The position numbers were made by a program, and so were the translations under genes. DNA of 64,000 nucleotides from Lyngbya aestuarii BL J. GTDB lineage: Bacteria; Cyanobacteriota; Cyanobacteriia; Cyanobacteriales; Microcoleaceae. Location: NCBI RefSeq assembly GCF_000478195.2, contig NZ_AUZM01000001.1, positions 124,001-188,000 on the forward strand. Direction: 5' to 3'. Of this stretch, positions 18,237-28,295 are shown one piece after another. The notes under the pieces were generated by a model, which was not told the DNA's origin, made no database searches, and was given only the letters and a program-made list of their open reading frames with translations. How positions within the stretch are numbered: position 1 is the first letter of the stretch; every line of letters begins with the position of its first letter.

Positions 18237-18253
18237 ACTTATAGTCTGTAGAC
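18237..18253 (+). promoter_or_regulatory. Candidate controller-protein operator (C-box-like)
   Basis: ACTTATAGTC at 18237-18246 resembles the GACTTATAGTC half-operator bound by restriction-modification controller proteins such as C.Esp1396I and C.AhdI. It overlaps an inverted repeat, GTCT-gt-AGAC, at 18244-18253. It lies about 30-50 bases before the start of the controller gene, where autoregulation would act. The resemblance is by eye only. Confidence 0.4.
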
Positions 18254-18284
18254 AGAGGATCATCAGAGATAACATCATTGCTGA

Positions 18285-18503
18285 ATGAAGCATGAGCCAA
18301 GAAAAAAGTTAGGGAGCAATATTAGACAACTTCGTATGGAACAAGGACTTTCACAGGAAAAACTAGCAGAAAAAGCAGATCTACATCGAACTTATATTGG
18401 TGCAATTGAACGAGGTGAGCGAAATGTTAGTTTGGATAATATTGTCGCTATAGCTCATGCTCTGGATGTCCCCGCCAGTCAACTTTTAGAAGGAGTTGAT
18501 TAG
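18285..18503 (+). CDS. Xre-family regulator, probable restriction-modification controller (C) protein
   Basis: A 72-residue single helix-turn-helix protein with GSNIRQLRMEQGLSQEKLAE, then HRTYIGAIERGERNVSLDN, the classical C-protein layout. Controller proteins delay nuclease expression until the methylase has protected the host. The nuclease frame begins immediately after this stop codon, so the two are translationally coupled. The role follows from size, motif and context. Confidence 0.85.
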   Translation: MKHEPRKKLGSNIRQLRMEQGLSQEKLAEKADLHRTYIGAIERGERNVSLDNIVAIAHALDVPASQLLEGVD

Positions 18504-19097
18504 TTGCTCACCTCTCCCTATACAGGCTATCCAGAACGTGAATGGTCGGCAATCACAACACAACTGATCGATGAATTTCCACTTTCTAGTGAAGTTATAA
18601 TTTCTACGGTTGAGGAAGCATGGAAAGATCTTTATTCTTCGAGTTTTGGGGATTTTAGATTACAAATTGGTCGAGATATCTTTTTACCCGCTCAAGCCAT
18701 TGGAGTTATTTTAGAGCGTTTGATCGCCGTTCGTCTGGCTCATCAAAACTCGGGCTGGAGAGGTGGTCAAACAAAATCAGAAAAAGATATCGTTTGTACT
18801 TTTAATGATCGTTATTCCTTTGAAATTAAAACATCTTCGAGTAAAAATAGCTTTTATGGAAATAGAAGTACAGGTTATCGTTCAGATAATCGCTTGAAGT
18901 CCAGAACAGGGTATTATCTAATTATTAACTACAAACTCCCCAAAGAAGATAATTTAGAACGAAAAATATGGAAAATACGTTTTGGTTGGATTGATGATCA
19001 AGATTGGGTTGGTCAAAATAAACCAACAGGACAACAAGCATCTATCGCCAGTAAAATCGCTGGTTTGAAGTTAGTTACAATCAAGAGTAGTCAGTAA
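18504..19097 (+). CDS. Type II restriction endonuclease, ScaI-like
   Basis: A 197-residue protein whose opening SPYTGYPEREWS and overall pattern recall the ScaI endonuclease family (AGTACT). A PD-(D/E)xK active site fits: D95 (KSEKDIVCTF) with E107 and K109 (YSFEIKTSS). The start is a TTG directly after the controller stop codon, and AGGAG inside the end of the controller gene is correctly spaced for it. Its 3' end overlaps the convergent methylase by 17 bases. Specificity is inferred, not proven. The gene looks intact. Confidence 0.8.
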   Translation: MLTSPYTGYPEREWSAITTQLIDEFPLSSEVIISTVEEAWKDLYSSSFGDFRLQIGRDIFLPAQAIGVILERLIAVRLAHQNSGWRGGQTKSEKDIVCTFNDRYSFEIKTSSSKNSFYGNRSTGYRSDNRLKSRTGYYLIINYKLPKEDNLERKIWKIRFGWIDDQDWVGQNKPTGQQASIASKIAGLKLVTIKSSQ

Positions 19098-19950
19098 GTA
19101 ACTCAAATAAACTTTTTTGTTCAACTCCATTTGATTGTTCATCACGAAATGCTTTAATTCGCTTGATTGCCATATCAATATATAAATCATTAATCTCAAA
19201 ACCTATTATCTTGCGACCATTTCGGATAGCGGCTTCTGCGGTTGAACCCGAACCCAAAAAAGGATCAAAAACAATATCTCCTAAATTACTACTGGCTAGA
19301 ATAATCCGGCTAACAAGCTGAATTGGAAATTGAGCAGGATGAGGAGTTCTTTCTTTTGAACTGCGATTTTTTCCCGATGTCACTTTGGGAATTTGCCAAA
19401 CATCGGTAGGATTTTTACCTTTTGTATTACATTTGAGCTTACCGTTTTTCTTTTGATGGGGATATTTAACATTTGGATCGCGCACATCATCCAAATTAAA
19501 TGTATAATTATTGGCATCTTTAATGTACCACAAAAACTTCTCATTTCGCGGAGAAAAAAATAATTTCCCTGCCACACCTGCACTATAATTCCAAACAATT
19601 TCTTGAATTAAATAAAAAGGAACTTTATCCCAAATCAAATAAGGAATCGGAATAGCTTTAGCTTGATTTGGAAGGGATAGATATCCCAGATTTAACCAAA
19701 AAGCTCCATTTGTTGATGTGCAATAATAAACTTGAGCAATCCATTCAGTCATCCAGGCAATATAATCCTCTACAGATAACACCGATTCATATTCTTTTCC
19801 AATGTTATAAGGAGGAGAAGTTACCGTCAAACAAAAACATCCTTCAGGCAATTGATTCATTAACTTTAAACAATCACCCGGATAGATTAATACATCCTGA
19901 TCTTCATAAGCAGGATTTCCTAAAAAAGACTTAAATTCACATAACTCCAT
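19081..19950 (-). CDS. Type II DNA methyltransferase, probably N4-cytosine (beta class)
   Basis: A 289-residue site-specific methylase. Catalytic motif IV (TSPPYNIG, residues 44-51) precedes the AdoMet-binding motif I (FDPFLGSGST) near the C-terminus, which is the beta-class order. TSPPY is typical of N4-cytosine enzymes, the type found with ScaI. A variable target-recognition region lies between. It protects the host from the neighbouring nuclease and is transcribed convergently. ATG start at 19950. Confidence 0.87.
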   Translation of the reverse strand: MELCEFKSFLGNPAYEDQDVLIYPGDCLKLMNQLPEGCFCLTVTSPPYNIGKEYESVLSVEDYIAWMTEWIAQVYYCTSTNGAFWLNLGYLSLPNQAKAIPIPYLIWDKVPFYLIQEIVWNYSAGVAGKLFFSPRNEKFLWYIKDANNYTFNLDDVRDPNVKYPHQKKNGKLKCNTKGKNPTDVWQIPKVTSGKNRSSKERTPHPAQFPIQLVSRIILASSNLGDIVFDPFLGSGSTAEAAIRNGRKIIGFEINDLYIDMAIKRIKAFRDEQSNGVEQKSLFELLTDYS

Positions 19951-20036
19951 GCGTCATGTTTCACTCATCAAATCAAGATAATATCAGTTCAAGTCGGGTG
20001 CAAGATCAAGTTTGCAAGCACCCTACATTGAATCAA

Positions 20037-21719
20037 TTAACAGTCTAAATCCGTCACCGCCCCCACACTACTCGAAGACACTAACTTCGCATATTTAGCT
20101 AACACCCCTTTTGTATAACGAGGTTGAGGCGGTTGCCAATTTTGACGGCGTTGTTCTAATTCCTGATCGGAAATATTCACCTGCAATAACCGTTGTGAGG
20201 CATCAATCGTAATACTATCGCCCTCTTGAACCAACGCAATATTACCACCAACGGCAGCTTCTGGGGCAACATGACCGACAACCAAGCCATAAGTTCCCCC
20301 CGAAAACCGTCCATCGGTAATCAAGCCCACAGAATCCCCTAAGCCTGCCCCAATAATTGCGGAAGTTGGTGCCAACATTTCTCGCATTCCGGGGCCACCT
20401 TTGGGGCCTTCATAACGAACCACCAAAACATCTCCGGCTTGAATTTTACCCGCTAAAATCGCCTCTAAACACAGTTCTTCCGACTCAAATACCCGTGCGG
20501 GACCCGTCATTTGGGGTTTTTTCACGCCCGTAATTTTAGCAACACTGCCTTCTGTGGCGAGATTTCCCTTTAAAATCGCTAAATGACCTTGCTGGTACAT
20601 CGGATTATTCCAGGGGCGAATCACCTCTTGATCCGCAGAGGGTTGAGAGGGAATATCAGCCAACTGTTCGGCAACCGTTTTCCCGGTAATCGTTAAAGCA
20701 TCACCATGAATCAAACCCTGTTCGAGAAGCATCTTCATAATCAGGGGAACTCCACCCGCTTTGTGAAAATCCGTTGTGACAAATCGCCCACTGGGTTTAA
20801 GATCACATAAGACCGGAACCCGTCCCCGAATCGTTTCAAAATCGTCAATCGTCAGTTCCACACCTGCTGCATAAGCAATCGCCAACAAGTGTAATACCGA
20901 GTTTGTCGAACCCCCTACCGCCATAATCACAGCGATCGCATTTTCAAACGCCTTGCGGGTGAGAATTTGCCGAGGTAAAATCCGTTGACGAATCGCCTCG
21001 CGCAATACAAACGCAGACTTTTCGGTACTATCAGCCTTTTCCGCATCTTCAGAAGCCATCGTCGAGGAATACATTAAACTCATCCCCATCGCTTCAAACG
21101 CAGAAGACATAGTATTTGCCGTAAACATTCCCCCACAAGACCCCGAACCCGGACAAGCTTGGCGTTCAATATCGAGTAAACGATCATCATCAAGTTTCCC
21201 GGCGCTGTGTTCGCCGACTGCCTCAAACGCACTGACAACGGTTAAATCACAACCGTTTAAATTCCCCGGTTTAATCGTACCGCCATACACAAAAATTGCC
21301 GGAATATTCATCCTCGCGATCGCAATCATCGCCCCCGGCATATTTTTATCACAACCGCCAATCGCTAAAACGCCATCCATACTCTGCCCATTACAAGCGG
21401 TTTCAATCGCATCGGCGATCACCTCTCGGGAAACCAGAGAATATTTCATCCCCTCGGTTCCCATGGCAATGCCATCACTAACGGTAATCGTCCCAAACAT
21501 TTGAGGCATCGCGTCGGCTTGTTTTAATGCCGTTTCTGCACGATGCGCCAAATCGTTCAATCCAATGTTGCAGGGAGTAATGGTACTGTAACCATTAGCA
21601 ATGCCGACAATAGGCTTATTAAAGTCCTCATCCCCAAACCCTACCGCTCGGAGCATCGCCCGGTTCGGTGTGCGTTTCTTTCCTTGGGTGACGGCTTGAC
21701 TTCTAAAGTTATCTGACAT
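20037..21719 (-). CDS. ilvD: Dihydroxy-acid dehydratase (IlvD)
   Basis: Fe-S dehydratase of valine, isoleucine and pantothenate synthesis, converting 2,3-dihydroxy-3-methylacids to 2-oxoacids. The 560 residues are complete, with cluster cysteines in GGCDKNMPG and [15 protein letters not shown] and the C-terminal [11 protein letters not shown]. Single-gene unit with ATG at 21719. Downstream, GGGTGC/GCACCC near 19998-20025 could form a hairpin but lacks a T-run. Confidence 0.96.
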   Translation of the reverse strand: MSDNFRSQAVTQGKKRTPNRAMLRAVGFGDEDFNKPIVGIANGYSTITPCNIGLNDLAHRAETALKQADAMPQMFGTITVSDGIAMGTEGMKYSLVSREVIADAIETACNGQSMDGVLAIGGCDKNMPGAMIAIARMNIPAIFVYGGTIKPGNLNGCDLTVVSAFEAVGEHSAGKLDDDRLLDIERQACPGSGSCGGMFTANTMSSAFEAMGMSLMYSSTMASEDAEKADSTEKSAFVLREAIRQRILPRQILTRKAFENAIAVIMAVGGSTNSVLHLLAIAYAAGVELTIDDFETIRGRVPVLCDLKPSGRFVTTDFHKAGGVPLIMKMLLEQGLIHGDALTITGKTVAEQLADIPSQPSADQEVIRPWNNPMYQQGHLAILKGNLATEGSVAKITGVKKPQMTGPARVFESEELCLEAILAGKIQAGDVLVVRYEGPKGGPGMREMLAPTSAIIGAGLGDSVGLITDGRFSGGTYGLVVGHVAPEAAVGGNIALVQEGDSITIDASQRLLQVNISDQELEQRRQNWQPPQPRYTKGVLAKYAKLVSSSSVGAVTDLDC

Positions 21720-22056
21720 GAGTCTCTCCTGTCTCCAGGTTTAATGGTATTGTGGTCTGTTGCAAGTGGGGCGCGATTCTCCCATCTATCGGTGGTACGC
21801 GATGATCTACCAATCGGGTTAAACTCAATTGTTACCCCGTTTCCTTTCTCTATATTTCTATTGTCGCAGAGTGTGGAGATTTCTTTTCAACCAAGTTGAG
21901 GTTGTTAGAGTGCAAATGAGTGACGATGCCAATCTCACAGTTAAGATGGCAGTATTTTATCCTCAATCCTCTGGGAAGATGGGAGTATCGGAAAACGATA
22001 GCAGAACGAGAAGTATAAACTCGAACTCTTAAAAAGAATCAATAGAGGTAAATTCT

Positions 22057-22890
22057 ATGCAAGTTGATGAACTTTTGGAACGATATAAAGCAGGCGAACG
22101 GATGTTTCGAGCCGTTAACTTAATTGGAGTAGATTTAAGAGGTGTAGACTTAAGCGAAGCCATTCTAGTCCGAGCAAACTTACAAGATACAAGCTTTATT
22201 AATGCCAACCTAACTCAAGTGAATTTCCGCGAAGCCAAATTGATGGGGGTTGATCTCAGTGATGCGAACTTAATGGAAGCCAATCTGATCGGCGCTAACC
22301 TCACCAATGCTAAATTTGATCGCTGTGATCTCACCGGATCAAATCTGCGGGGATCTTCCTCTAAGTTGGTTAGTCTCACCCAAGCCAATCTCACCGATGC
22401 GAACCTCACCGAAGCCAATCTCGCCGAAGCCAATTTTGTCGGGGCAAATCTCACCAATGCGACCCTAATTCGGACTAACTTAATGAAAGCAAACCTGACG
22501 GGGGCGGTTCTCGAAGGGGCAAATCTCACCAACGTTATTCTCAGAGAATCTCTCTTAGAAGGAGCGAATTTAATTAATGCGACGCTCAGTGGTGCATTAT
22601 TAATTAGTGCCAACTTCACCGACGCTGATATGAGTCGCGTTACCATGATTGGAGCTGATTTGAGCGATGCCAACTTGAGTGGAGTCAACCTACGTGCGGC
22701 GAATGTCAGTTGGACAACCCTACGCGGGGCTAATCTCAGTCGGGCGCGACTCTACCGCACTAAACTGAGTTGGTCAAACCTCAGCGGTGCTAATCTGATT
22801 GAAGCGGTACTGCTTGATACTCGCTTAGATCACGCCAATATGAGAGATGTAGACATCCGAGGCGCAATATTACCTGATCGACGGGAATAA
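22057..22890 (+). CDS. Pentapeptide-repeat protein (paralogue 1)
   Basis: A 277-residue protein made of A(D/N)LxX pentapeptides forming a right-handed quadrilateral beta-helix. The N-terminal cap is LLERYKAGERMFRAVNLIGV and the C-terminus ends without a membrane segment. Function unknown; most cyanobacterial family members are cytoplasmic or thylakoid-lumenal. It shares its N-terminal cap with the next gene, so they are tandem paralogues. Confidence 0.93.
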   Translation: MQVDELLERYKAGERMFRAVNLIGVDLRGVDLSEAILVRANLQDTSFINANLTQVNFREAKLMGVDLSDANLMEANLIGANLTNAKFDRCDLTGSNLRGSSSKLVSLTQANLTDANLTEANLAEANFVGANLTNATLIRTNLMKANLTGAVLEGANLTNVILRESLLEGANLINATLSGALLISANFTDADMSRVTMIGADLSDANLSGVNLRAANVSWTTLRGANLSRARLYRTKLSWSNLSGANLIEAVLLDTRLDHANMRDVDIRGAILPDRRE

Positions 22891-22975
22891 ATAACTGTGT
22901 CAAATCGTAACAAATCTGAGTAACTTCCCTAGTGAGGCGTGCCACAATTGAAGGAGAACTTGGAGACCCTAATTA

Positions 22976-23998
22976 ATGGAGATTAAAGAACTTCTACAGC
23001 GTTATGCTACTGGAGAACGAGATTTTAGAAAAATTAATCTGATTGGGGCGCGTCTTATTCACGCTAATCTACAAGGGGTTAACTTTGAGTCAGCTTCCCT
23101 GGCGGGGGCGAACCTCACCCGCACTAAACTCAACGAAAGTAATCTCAATAATGCTTTCCTCTACGCGAGTAATCTTCATTATATTCAACTGGGTAAAGGA
23201 CAACTCGTCGCCGCTGATCTCACCAAAGCCAACCTCGAAGGCGCATTTTTGGTGAAATCAAACTTACAGGGAGTCAAACTCAGTGGGGCTATTTTGCGCG
23301 GGGTTAATTTGCGTTCAGCGAACCTCACCGGGGTAAACTTATGTGGGGCAAATCTCAGCGGGGTTAACTTACGTTCAGCAAATCTCACCGGGGCTAACCT
23401 CTGTTGGGCAAATCTCAGCTATGCTCGTTTAAATGGTGTCACACTTGATGAAACTCGTCTGACGGGGGTGATTTTGAATCATGCTCATTTGGTGGAAGTA
23501 GACTTCTCAGAAATGGATTTAAACGGGGTTGATTTCTCCGAAGCAAACCTCAAAAAAGCTAACTTACAAAAGACGGATCTCACCGCCGCTAACTTCCATC
23601 TCGCCCAAATGACACAAGTGAACCTCACAAAAGCCACTCTCAATGGAGCAAACTTAACTGAAGCTATTTTAAAACACAGTAATCTCACCGAAGCTGTTTT
23701 ACTTCGAGCGGATTTAACAGACGCCAATTTAACCAACGCCAATTTAAGTGGGGCAAACCTCAATCTGTCAACCCTTGCAGGGACAAACTTCACAAACGCA
23801 AAACTTCAACACACTTATTTGTGGAAAGCTGATTTACGCGGTGCAAATCTAGAAGGCGCTCAGTTACAAGGTGCAAGTTTACGCAGTGCAAATCTAGAAG
23901 GCGCTAATCTCACAGGAGCCAATTTAACCGATACTATTATGCCAGATGGTTCGACTTATCATGATGTCGCGAATTTAAGTCTGTGTTCCTCATTTTAG
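22976..23998 (+). CDS. Pentapeptide-repeat protein (paralogue 2)
   Basis: A 340-residue pentapeptide-repeat protein with the same cap (LLQRYATGERDFRKINLIGA) as the preceding gene. Nearly the whole length is beta-helix repeats, with a degenerate segment at about 55-75 (YIQLGKGQLV). Function unknown. It lies 85 bases after paralogue 1 and 21 bases before the RNase D gene on the same strand, so a three-gene transcript is plausible. Confidence 0.93.
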   Translation: MEIKELLQRYATGERDFRKINLIGARLIHANLQGVNFESASLAGANLTRTKLNESNLNNAFLYASNLHYIQLGKGQLVAADLTKANLEGAFLVKSNLQGVKLSGAILRGVNLRSANLTGVNLCGANLSGVNLRSANLTGANLCWANLSYARLNGVTLDETRLTGVILNHAHLVEVDFSEMDLNGVDFSEANLKKANLQKTDLTAANFHLAQMTQVNLTKATLNGANLTEAILKHSNLTEAVLLRADLTDANLTNANLSGANLNLSTLAGTNFTNAKLQHTYLWKADLRGANLEGAQLQGASLRSANLEGANLTGANLTDTIMPDGSTYHDVANLSLCSSF

Positions 23999-24019
23999 CT
24001 TCAAATCTGCTCAAAATTT

Positions 24020-24949
24020 ATGTCTTATTTAACCGCACCTGAATCCATCAAAGCTGTTATTTATCAACTGTCTTCGGCTCAAACATTATGGCTCGATACC
24101 GAAGTTGCAGATTACAAAAACAAACCTCGGTTATCTTTGATTCAAGTGTTGACAACACCCAACGAGATCAAGAGCGATCATCTCTACCTCTTTGATGTTT
24201 TAGATCAACCAGAATTAACGACTCTGTTTATTGAGAACATCATGGCAAATCCTGCCATTGAAAAAGTCTTTCATAATGCCAACTATGACTTAAAGTTCTT
24301 AGGAAAAAAACAGTCTAAAAATGTCACCTGTACTTTGGTAATGGCAAAAAAAATCCCCTATTATTTGCTTCCCGTTCCCAACTATCAACTCAAGACATTA
24401 GCTACTCAACTCGGTGACTTTACCAATATTGATAAACAAGAACAAAGTAGCGATTGGGGACAACGCCCACTTACCGAAAAACAGCTTGAATATGCTCAAA
24501 TGGATGTAGTCTATTTAGCTCAGATTCATCAATGTTTGCTCAAACTCCAACCCCTCGCCGCACCCGATCCCACAACAGAAGATCTCAACAAACTCGCCAC
24601 TCGTTATCAGGAAATTGCCCATCAATGGAAACAACTAGACTCAGAAATAACTCACATTCAAGATCGTCTCAAACAAGCGATGAAAACTCAACACGTTGAT
24701 CAGACAGATAGCTTTAAATTATCCAGTTCCCAACGCAAAACCCTAAAAACCACCTTTGCTCAACTCTCAGAATTTGTACAGACTCAAAACCTAGAGCTTG
24801 ATTTCCCCCTAACCTTAACTCAAGCCTTACAAAAACAACTCGGAGAAACAATTCAACAACTTCCTACCCAAGAAGAAAATACAACCGTCTGGCGTCTCAT
24901 TCCCAAAGCAAAAGATCACAATTCTGAGTCCGAGTTTCCCCCATTCTGA
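24020..24949 (+). CDS. rnd: Ribonuclease D (DEDDy 3'-5' exonuclease)
   Basis: A 309-residue exoribonuclease of tRNA and small RNA maturation. DEDD motifs: D26 and E28 in WLDTEVAD, an aspartate in FHNANYDLKFLG, and YAQMDVVYL with the DEDDy tyrosine and last aspartate. The C-terminal 100 residues, after about 190, are a helical region rather than a recognisable HRDC pair. Cyanobacterial RNase D is often short. Convergent with pgsA. Confidence 0.88.
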   Translation: MSYLTAPESIKAVIYQLSSAQTLWLDTEVADYKNKPRLSLIQVLTTPNEIKSDHLYLFDVLDQPELTTLFIENIMANPAIEKVFHNANYDLKFLGKKQSKNVTCTLVMAKKIPYYLLPVPNYQLKTLATQLGDFTNIDKQEQSSDWGQRPLTEKQLEYAQMDVVYLAQIHQCLLKLQPLAAPDPTTEDLNKLATRYQEIAHQWKQLDSEITHIQDRLKQAMKTQHVDQTDSFKLSSSQRKTLKTTFAQLSEFVQTQNLELDFPLTLTQALQKQLGETIQQLPTQEENTTVWRLIPKAKDHNSESEFPPF

Positions 24950-24961
24950 TCTTCTTCTGTC

Positions 24962-25480
24962 CTAAGTTTCTGTCTCAGGTTTAGCGGGTAACAGATAAAT
25001 TATTCCTGAAATTAACGTTAAAGCCACCGCCGCCCAAAACCCGACTATACTTGCAATTTCCCACTCAGAAGGTAAAGGTGCAATTAACAAACAAATCGCA
25101 ATAATCTGCACAACCGTTTTGAGTTTTCCCCAAATATTCGCCCCTGAAATTTTAGTTTTATTGACTCGCCAACCTGCGATCGCCAATTCTCGCGCTAAAA
25201 TCAAAAATACACCCCAAGCTGGAACTTGTCCAAGTTCAACCAACGCCAAAAGTGGCGCCAACACCAGCAATTTATCCACCAACGGATCAAGAAATTTCCC
25301 GAGATCAGTTACTTGGTTGAGTTTCCGGGCGAGATAGCCATCTAGCCAGTCTGTAGAAGCCGCCACAACAAAAACCGCAAAACAAATCCACCGACTTTCT
25401 AACGTCGGTTCATGTAGCCCATAAAGCAGTATGGGAACACCCAATAAACGAGAGAACGTGATCCAGGTGGGTAAATTCAT
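24962..25480 (-). CDS. pgsA: CDP-diacylglycerol-glycerol-3-phosphate 3-phosphatidyltransferase (PgsA)
   Basis: A 172-residue membrane enzyme that commits CDP-diacylglycerol to phosphatidylglycerol, the only phospholipid of cyanobacterial thylakoids. The CDP-alcohol phosphotransferase signature DG-x2-AR-x8-G-x3-D-x3-D is present (DWLDGYLARKLN, then DLGKFLDPLVDK), with four to five membrane helices and the N-terminal NLPTWITFSRLL. Family membership is certain; the glycerol-phosphate acceptor follows from similarity and length. Confidence 0.92.
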   Translation of the reverse strand: MNLPTWITFSRLLGVPILLYGLHEPTLESRWICFAVFVVAASTDWLDGYLARKLNQVTDLGKFLDPLVDKLLVLAPLLALVELGQVPAWGVFLILARELAIAGWRVNKTKISGANIWGKLKTVVQIIAICLLIAPLPSEWEIASIVGFWAAVALTLISGIIYLLPAKPETET

Positions 25481-25651
25481 CTCTAACTCCTCGCCTTCTA
25501 TTCAACAACCAGAAAACCAATTTTCTCAGACCGTATCTATGAGTATATAACTTTTGCAAAATTAAAATCTAGCCAGGAGTTCCTCAGCTAGACTTGGGGT
25601 GATCACAGATTTAAGGGGTTCTAGGACAACTGATGGAGTAGTGAAGGGTGA

Positions 25652-26350
25652 TTAATAAGCTCCATTTTTATTGAGAACGGCTGTAATTGTTTTGATGATC
25701 AGCACGATATCATAGAATCTAGACCACTTGCGTTGATAGTTAATATCCATCATCACAATTTCTTCAAAATCATCAATACTTGAACGACCATTTGCTTGCC
25801 ATTCTCCGGTAATTCCGGGTTTAACATCTAATCGTCGCCAGTGATGATCTTCGTATTTCTCAACTTCATCTGGAGTCGGAGGACGAGTTCCAACGATGCT
25901 CATTTCTCCCTGCAAAACATTCCAAAATTGCGGAAACTCATCGAGGCTTGTCTTTCTTAAAAATTGACCTAAATGAGTAATACGGGGATCGCAATCATTC
26001 TTGAAAATATGACCTTTAGCTTGGTTTTCTACCAAATGTTTCATTTGATCGGCGTTCACAACCATTGATCGAAATTTCCACATCCGAAAGGGTTTCCCTC
26101 TAAAACCACAGCGAACTTGACTGTATAAAAGCGGCCCTGGATCATCAAAACACATGATTATTTTAATCGGAATAGCCACAATAATAGTAATTGTTAATCC
26201 AATTAATGCAACAAAAATATCAAGAATACGTTTGAATTTTGAACGAACTGAAGGATGTATTCTTTTCCCAAAAGAGAAAGGATTTGAATGGTATCCTTTC
26301 ATTAAATATTTGTCTGCTGCATGGATAGAGGACTTAAAAATACCAGTCAT
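25652..26350 (-). CDS. Undecaprenyl-phosphate sugar-phosphate transferase (bacterial sugar transferase family)
   Basis: A 232-residue monotopic sugar-1-phosphate transferase (PF02397) that starts a lipid-linked oligosaccharide for exopolysaccharide. It has one membrane helix near residues 42-65, [17 protein letters not shown], the catalytic [15 protein letters not shown], and [13 protein letters not shown]. It is the short, catalytic-domain-only form (no WcaJ-type N-terminal region). No other polysaccharide genes are adjacent, so its pathway is unclear. Confidence 0.9.
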   Translation of the reverse strand: MTGIFKSSIHAADKYLMKGYHSNPFSFGKRIHPSVRSKFKRILDIFVALIGLTITIIVAIPIKIIMCFDDPGPLLYSQVRCGFRGKPFRMWKFRSMVVNADQMKHLVENQAKGHIFKNDCDPRITHLGQFLRKTSLDEFPQFWNVLQGEMSIVGTRPPTPDEVEKYEDHHWRRLDVKPGITGEWQANGRSSIDDFEEIVMMDINYQRKWSRFYDIVLIIKTITAVLNKNGAY

Positions 26351-26754
26351 AACACTTAACCCCGGTTATTTATCAAGTGTGAGTTGTACTCCATTTTCAT
26401 TCTAAATAGAATTGTTATTTAATGAAAGTTTTGTATTGAGGTTTGACTAAATTTTTACGAAAGCTTTAAAAATTTGATTCGTTTTTTCACAAATACCTCA
26501 TGTTTGTAAATATTTAGTGGTTAATATTTAGAGATAGATTGGTGAACAGGACAGAAAAGAGGATAAAGCAGGCGGAAATAAGCAACGGGACGGACTCCAA
26601 CCTTTTATACCAAAATCAAATTAAACCAAAAAATGTAACTTAAAATACAGTTTATTGGTTATTAATATGTATTTTGCTACGCATCGGTAAGAAGTAAAGA
26701 ATCCATTCCCATCAACAAGACTGGAGTTTAAACGGAGATTTGAGGATATTATGA
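26351..26754. other. Intergenic region
   Basis: About 400 AT-rich bases between two minus-strand genes. It should hold the promoter of the sugar transferase and the 3' end of the symporter transcript. I found no convincing small gene, terminator or RNA. Confidence 0.5.
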
Positions 26755-28125
26755 TTAAAAACGAGAAAAATAATCCTTTAAATCTTGAGAAACTTGACTC
26801 GCAAGAAAATACATCCCTAACAAGTTTGGTAATGCCATTGTCAAATACATCGCATCACTAAATTGAATCACAGAATTGGGATTAGCAACAGACCCCATGA
26901 AAATCGCCAGTAAAAACAGAAGTTTATAAATAATAGCTGTGCGACTTCCTAATAAATACTCCCAACAAAGTTGACCATAATAGCCCCAGGAAATCATCGT
27001 CGAAAAGGCAAACAAAAACACGGCCAAAGCCAAAATATAGGGAAAGCCCGGAATAACCGTAGAAAATGCCGCAGAGGTTAATTCTGAACCGCCTAAATTA
27101 GAAAATTCTGGATTATTATAAGCACCCGTGAGAATAATCACCAAAGCCGTCAAGTTACAAACAAGAATCGTATCAATAAAAGGTTCTAAAACCGCAACAA
27201 TCCCCTCCCGCACAGGTTCATCCGTTTTAGCTGCCGAATGGGCGATTGCTGCAATTCCCAACCCGGCTTCGTTAGAAAAAGCCGAACGTCTAAACCCTTG
27301 AATAATTGCCCCTAATGTTCCTCCTGTTGCCGCTTTAAAACTAAAGGCGCTCGTTAAAATTGTGGTGATTGCAGCCGGAATTGCGGTAAAATGAGTTAAG
27401 ATGACATAAGCTGCGCCCAAAATATATATCCCACACATAAATGGTACAATTGTCGCCGCCACAGAAGCAATCCGACGAATCCCTCCCAAAATTACTAACC
27501 CCACTAAAAATACCATTAAAATTCCATAAATCCAGCCCCGTTCTGCTATAATTGGAATAACCTGGGCAACGCCAACTTTAGACTGATTTGATTGATAAAT
27601 ACTCGAACTTCCTAACGCCCCGCAAATCGCTAAAATAGCAAATAAAATAGATAAAATTTTGCCAAAAAACGGTAAGCCGAGTTTGGATAACCCCTCAGAA
27701 AGATAATACATCGGCCCTCCGGCAACGGTTCCATCCGGCTTAACTAAGCGATATTTTTGACCTAAAGTACACTCAACAAATTTAGTGGTCATTCCCAAAA
27801 AACCCGCCAAAGTTAACCAAAAACAAGCCCCAGGCCCTCCTAAACGAATGGCAATTGCAACTCCGGCAATATTCCCCAGTCCAACGGTTGCAGATAAAGC
27901 CGTTGCCAATGCTTGAAAATGGGAAACTTCCCCCACTTCATCGGGGTTATCATATTTTCCTCGAACAATATCTATGGCGTGTTTAAATGCCCGAATATTA
28001 ATAAACCGCATCCAAACGGTAAAAATAGCCCCGCCAGAAATTAACCAAATAACAATTAAGGGCATTCCCCCAATTTCCAAAAAGATGATATCATTAATCA
28101 GTTTGAGAAGTTGGGAAATAGTCAT
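26755..28125 (-). CDS. Sodium:alanine/glycine symporter (AGCS family)
   Basis: A membrane amino-acid transporter of about 456 residues with about ten helices. The motifs are TALSATVGLGNIAGVA, GGPGACFWL, KFVECTLGQKYR and FRRSAFSNEAGLG, diagnostic for Na+/alanine (glycine) symporters. The open frame runs up to a TTG at 28221. ATGs at 28185 and 28125 are more likely starts; the one at 28125 gives the usual family N-terminus, but no clear ribosome-binding site decides it. Confidence 0.9.
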   Translation of the reverse strand: MTISQLLKLINDIIFLEIGGMPLIVIWLISGGAIFTVWMRFINIRAFKHAIDIVRGKYDNPDEVGEVSHFQALATALSATVGLGNIAGVAIAIRLGGPGACFWLTLAGFLGMTTKFVECTLGQKYRLVKPDGTVAGGPMYYLSEGLSKLGLPFFGKILSILFAILAICGALGSSSIYQSNQSKVGVAQVIPIIAERGWIYGILMVFLVGLVILGGIRRIASVAATIVPFMCGIYILGAAYVILTHFTAIPAAITTILTSAFSFKAATGGTLGAIIQGFRRSAFSNEAGLGIAAIAHSAAKTDEPVREGIVAVLEPFIDTILVCNLTALVIILTGAYNNPEFSNLGGSELTSAAFSTVIPGFPYILALAVFLFAFSTMISWGYYGQLCWEYLLGSRTAIIYKLLFLLAIFMGSVANPNSVIQFSDAMYLTMALPNLLGMYFLASQVSQDLKDYFSRF

Positions 28126-28295
28126 TGAAAGGTGTTCGATAAAGTTGAAGTTAGTTTGAGGGTTAATTGTTGTTACCGTTAACATAAAATAAGTGAGCAA
28201 AATAATTCGCCAAAATACCAATCAATAATATAACAGTAAATGGCGCGAAAAATTTTCTAGGTTCTGAAAAGATCTATGCGGGTTGGTAAAACAAA

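Noticed and set aside
21916-22032. Short frame (38 codons) before the first pentapeptide gene
   Set aside because: No recognisable motif and no ribosome-binding site; its opposite and neighbouring frames are equally plausible. Could be a leader region.
22215-22688. Long minus-strand frame inside the first pentapeptide gene, and similar ones inside the second
   Set aside because: Repetitive codons of pentapeptide repeats give open antisense frames; these are artefacts.
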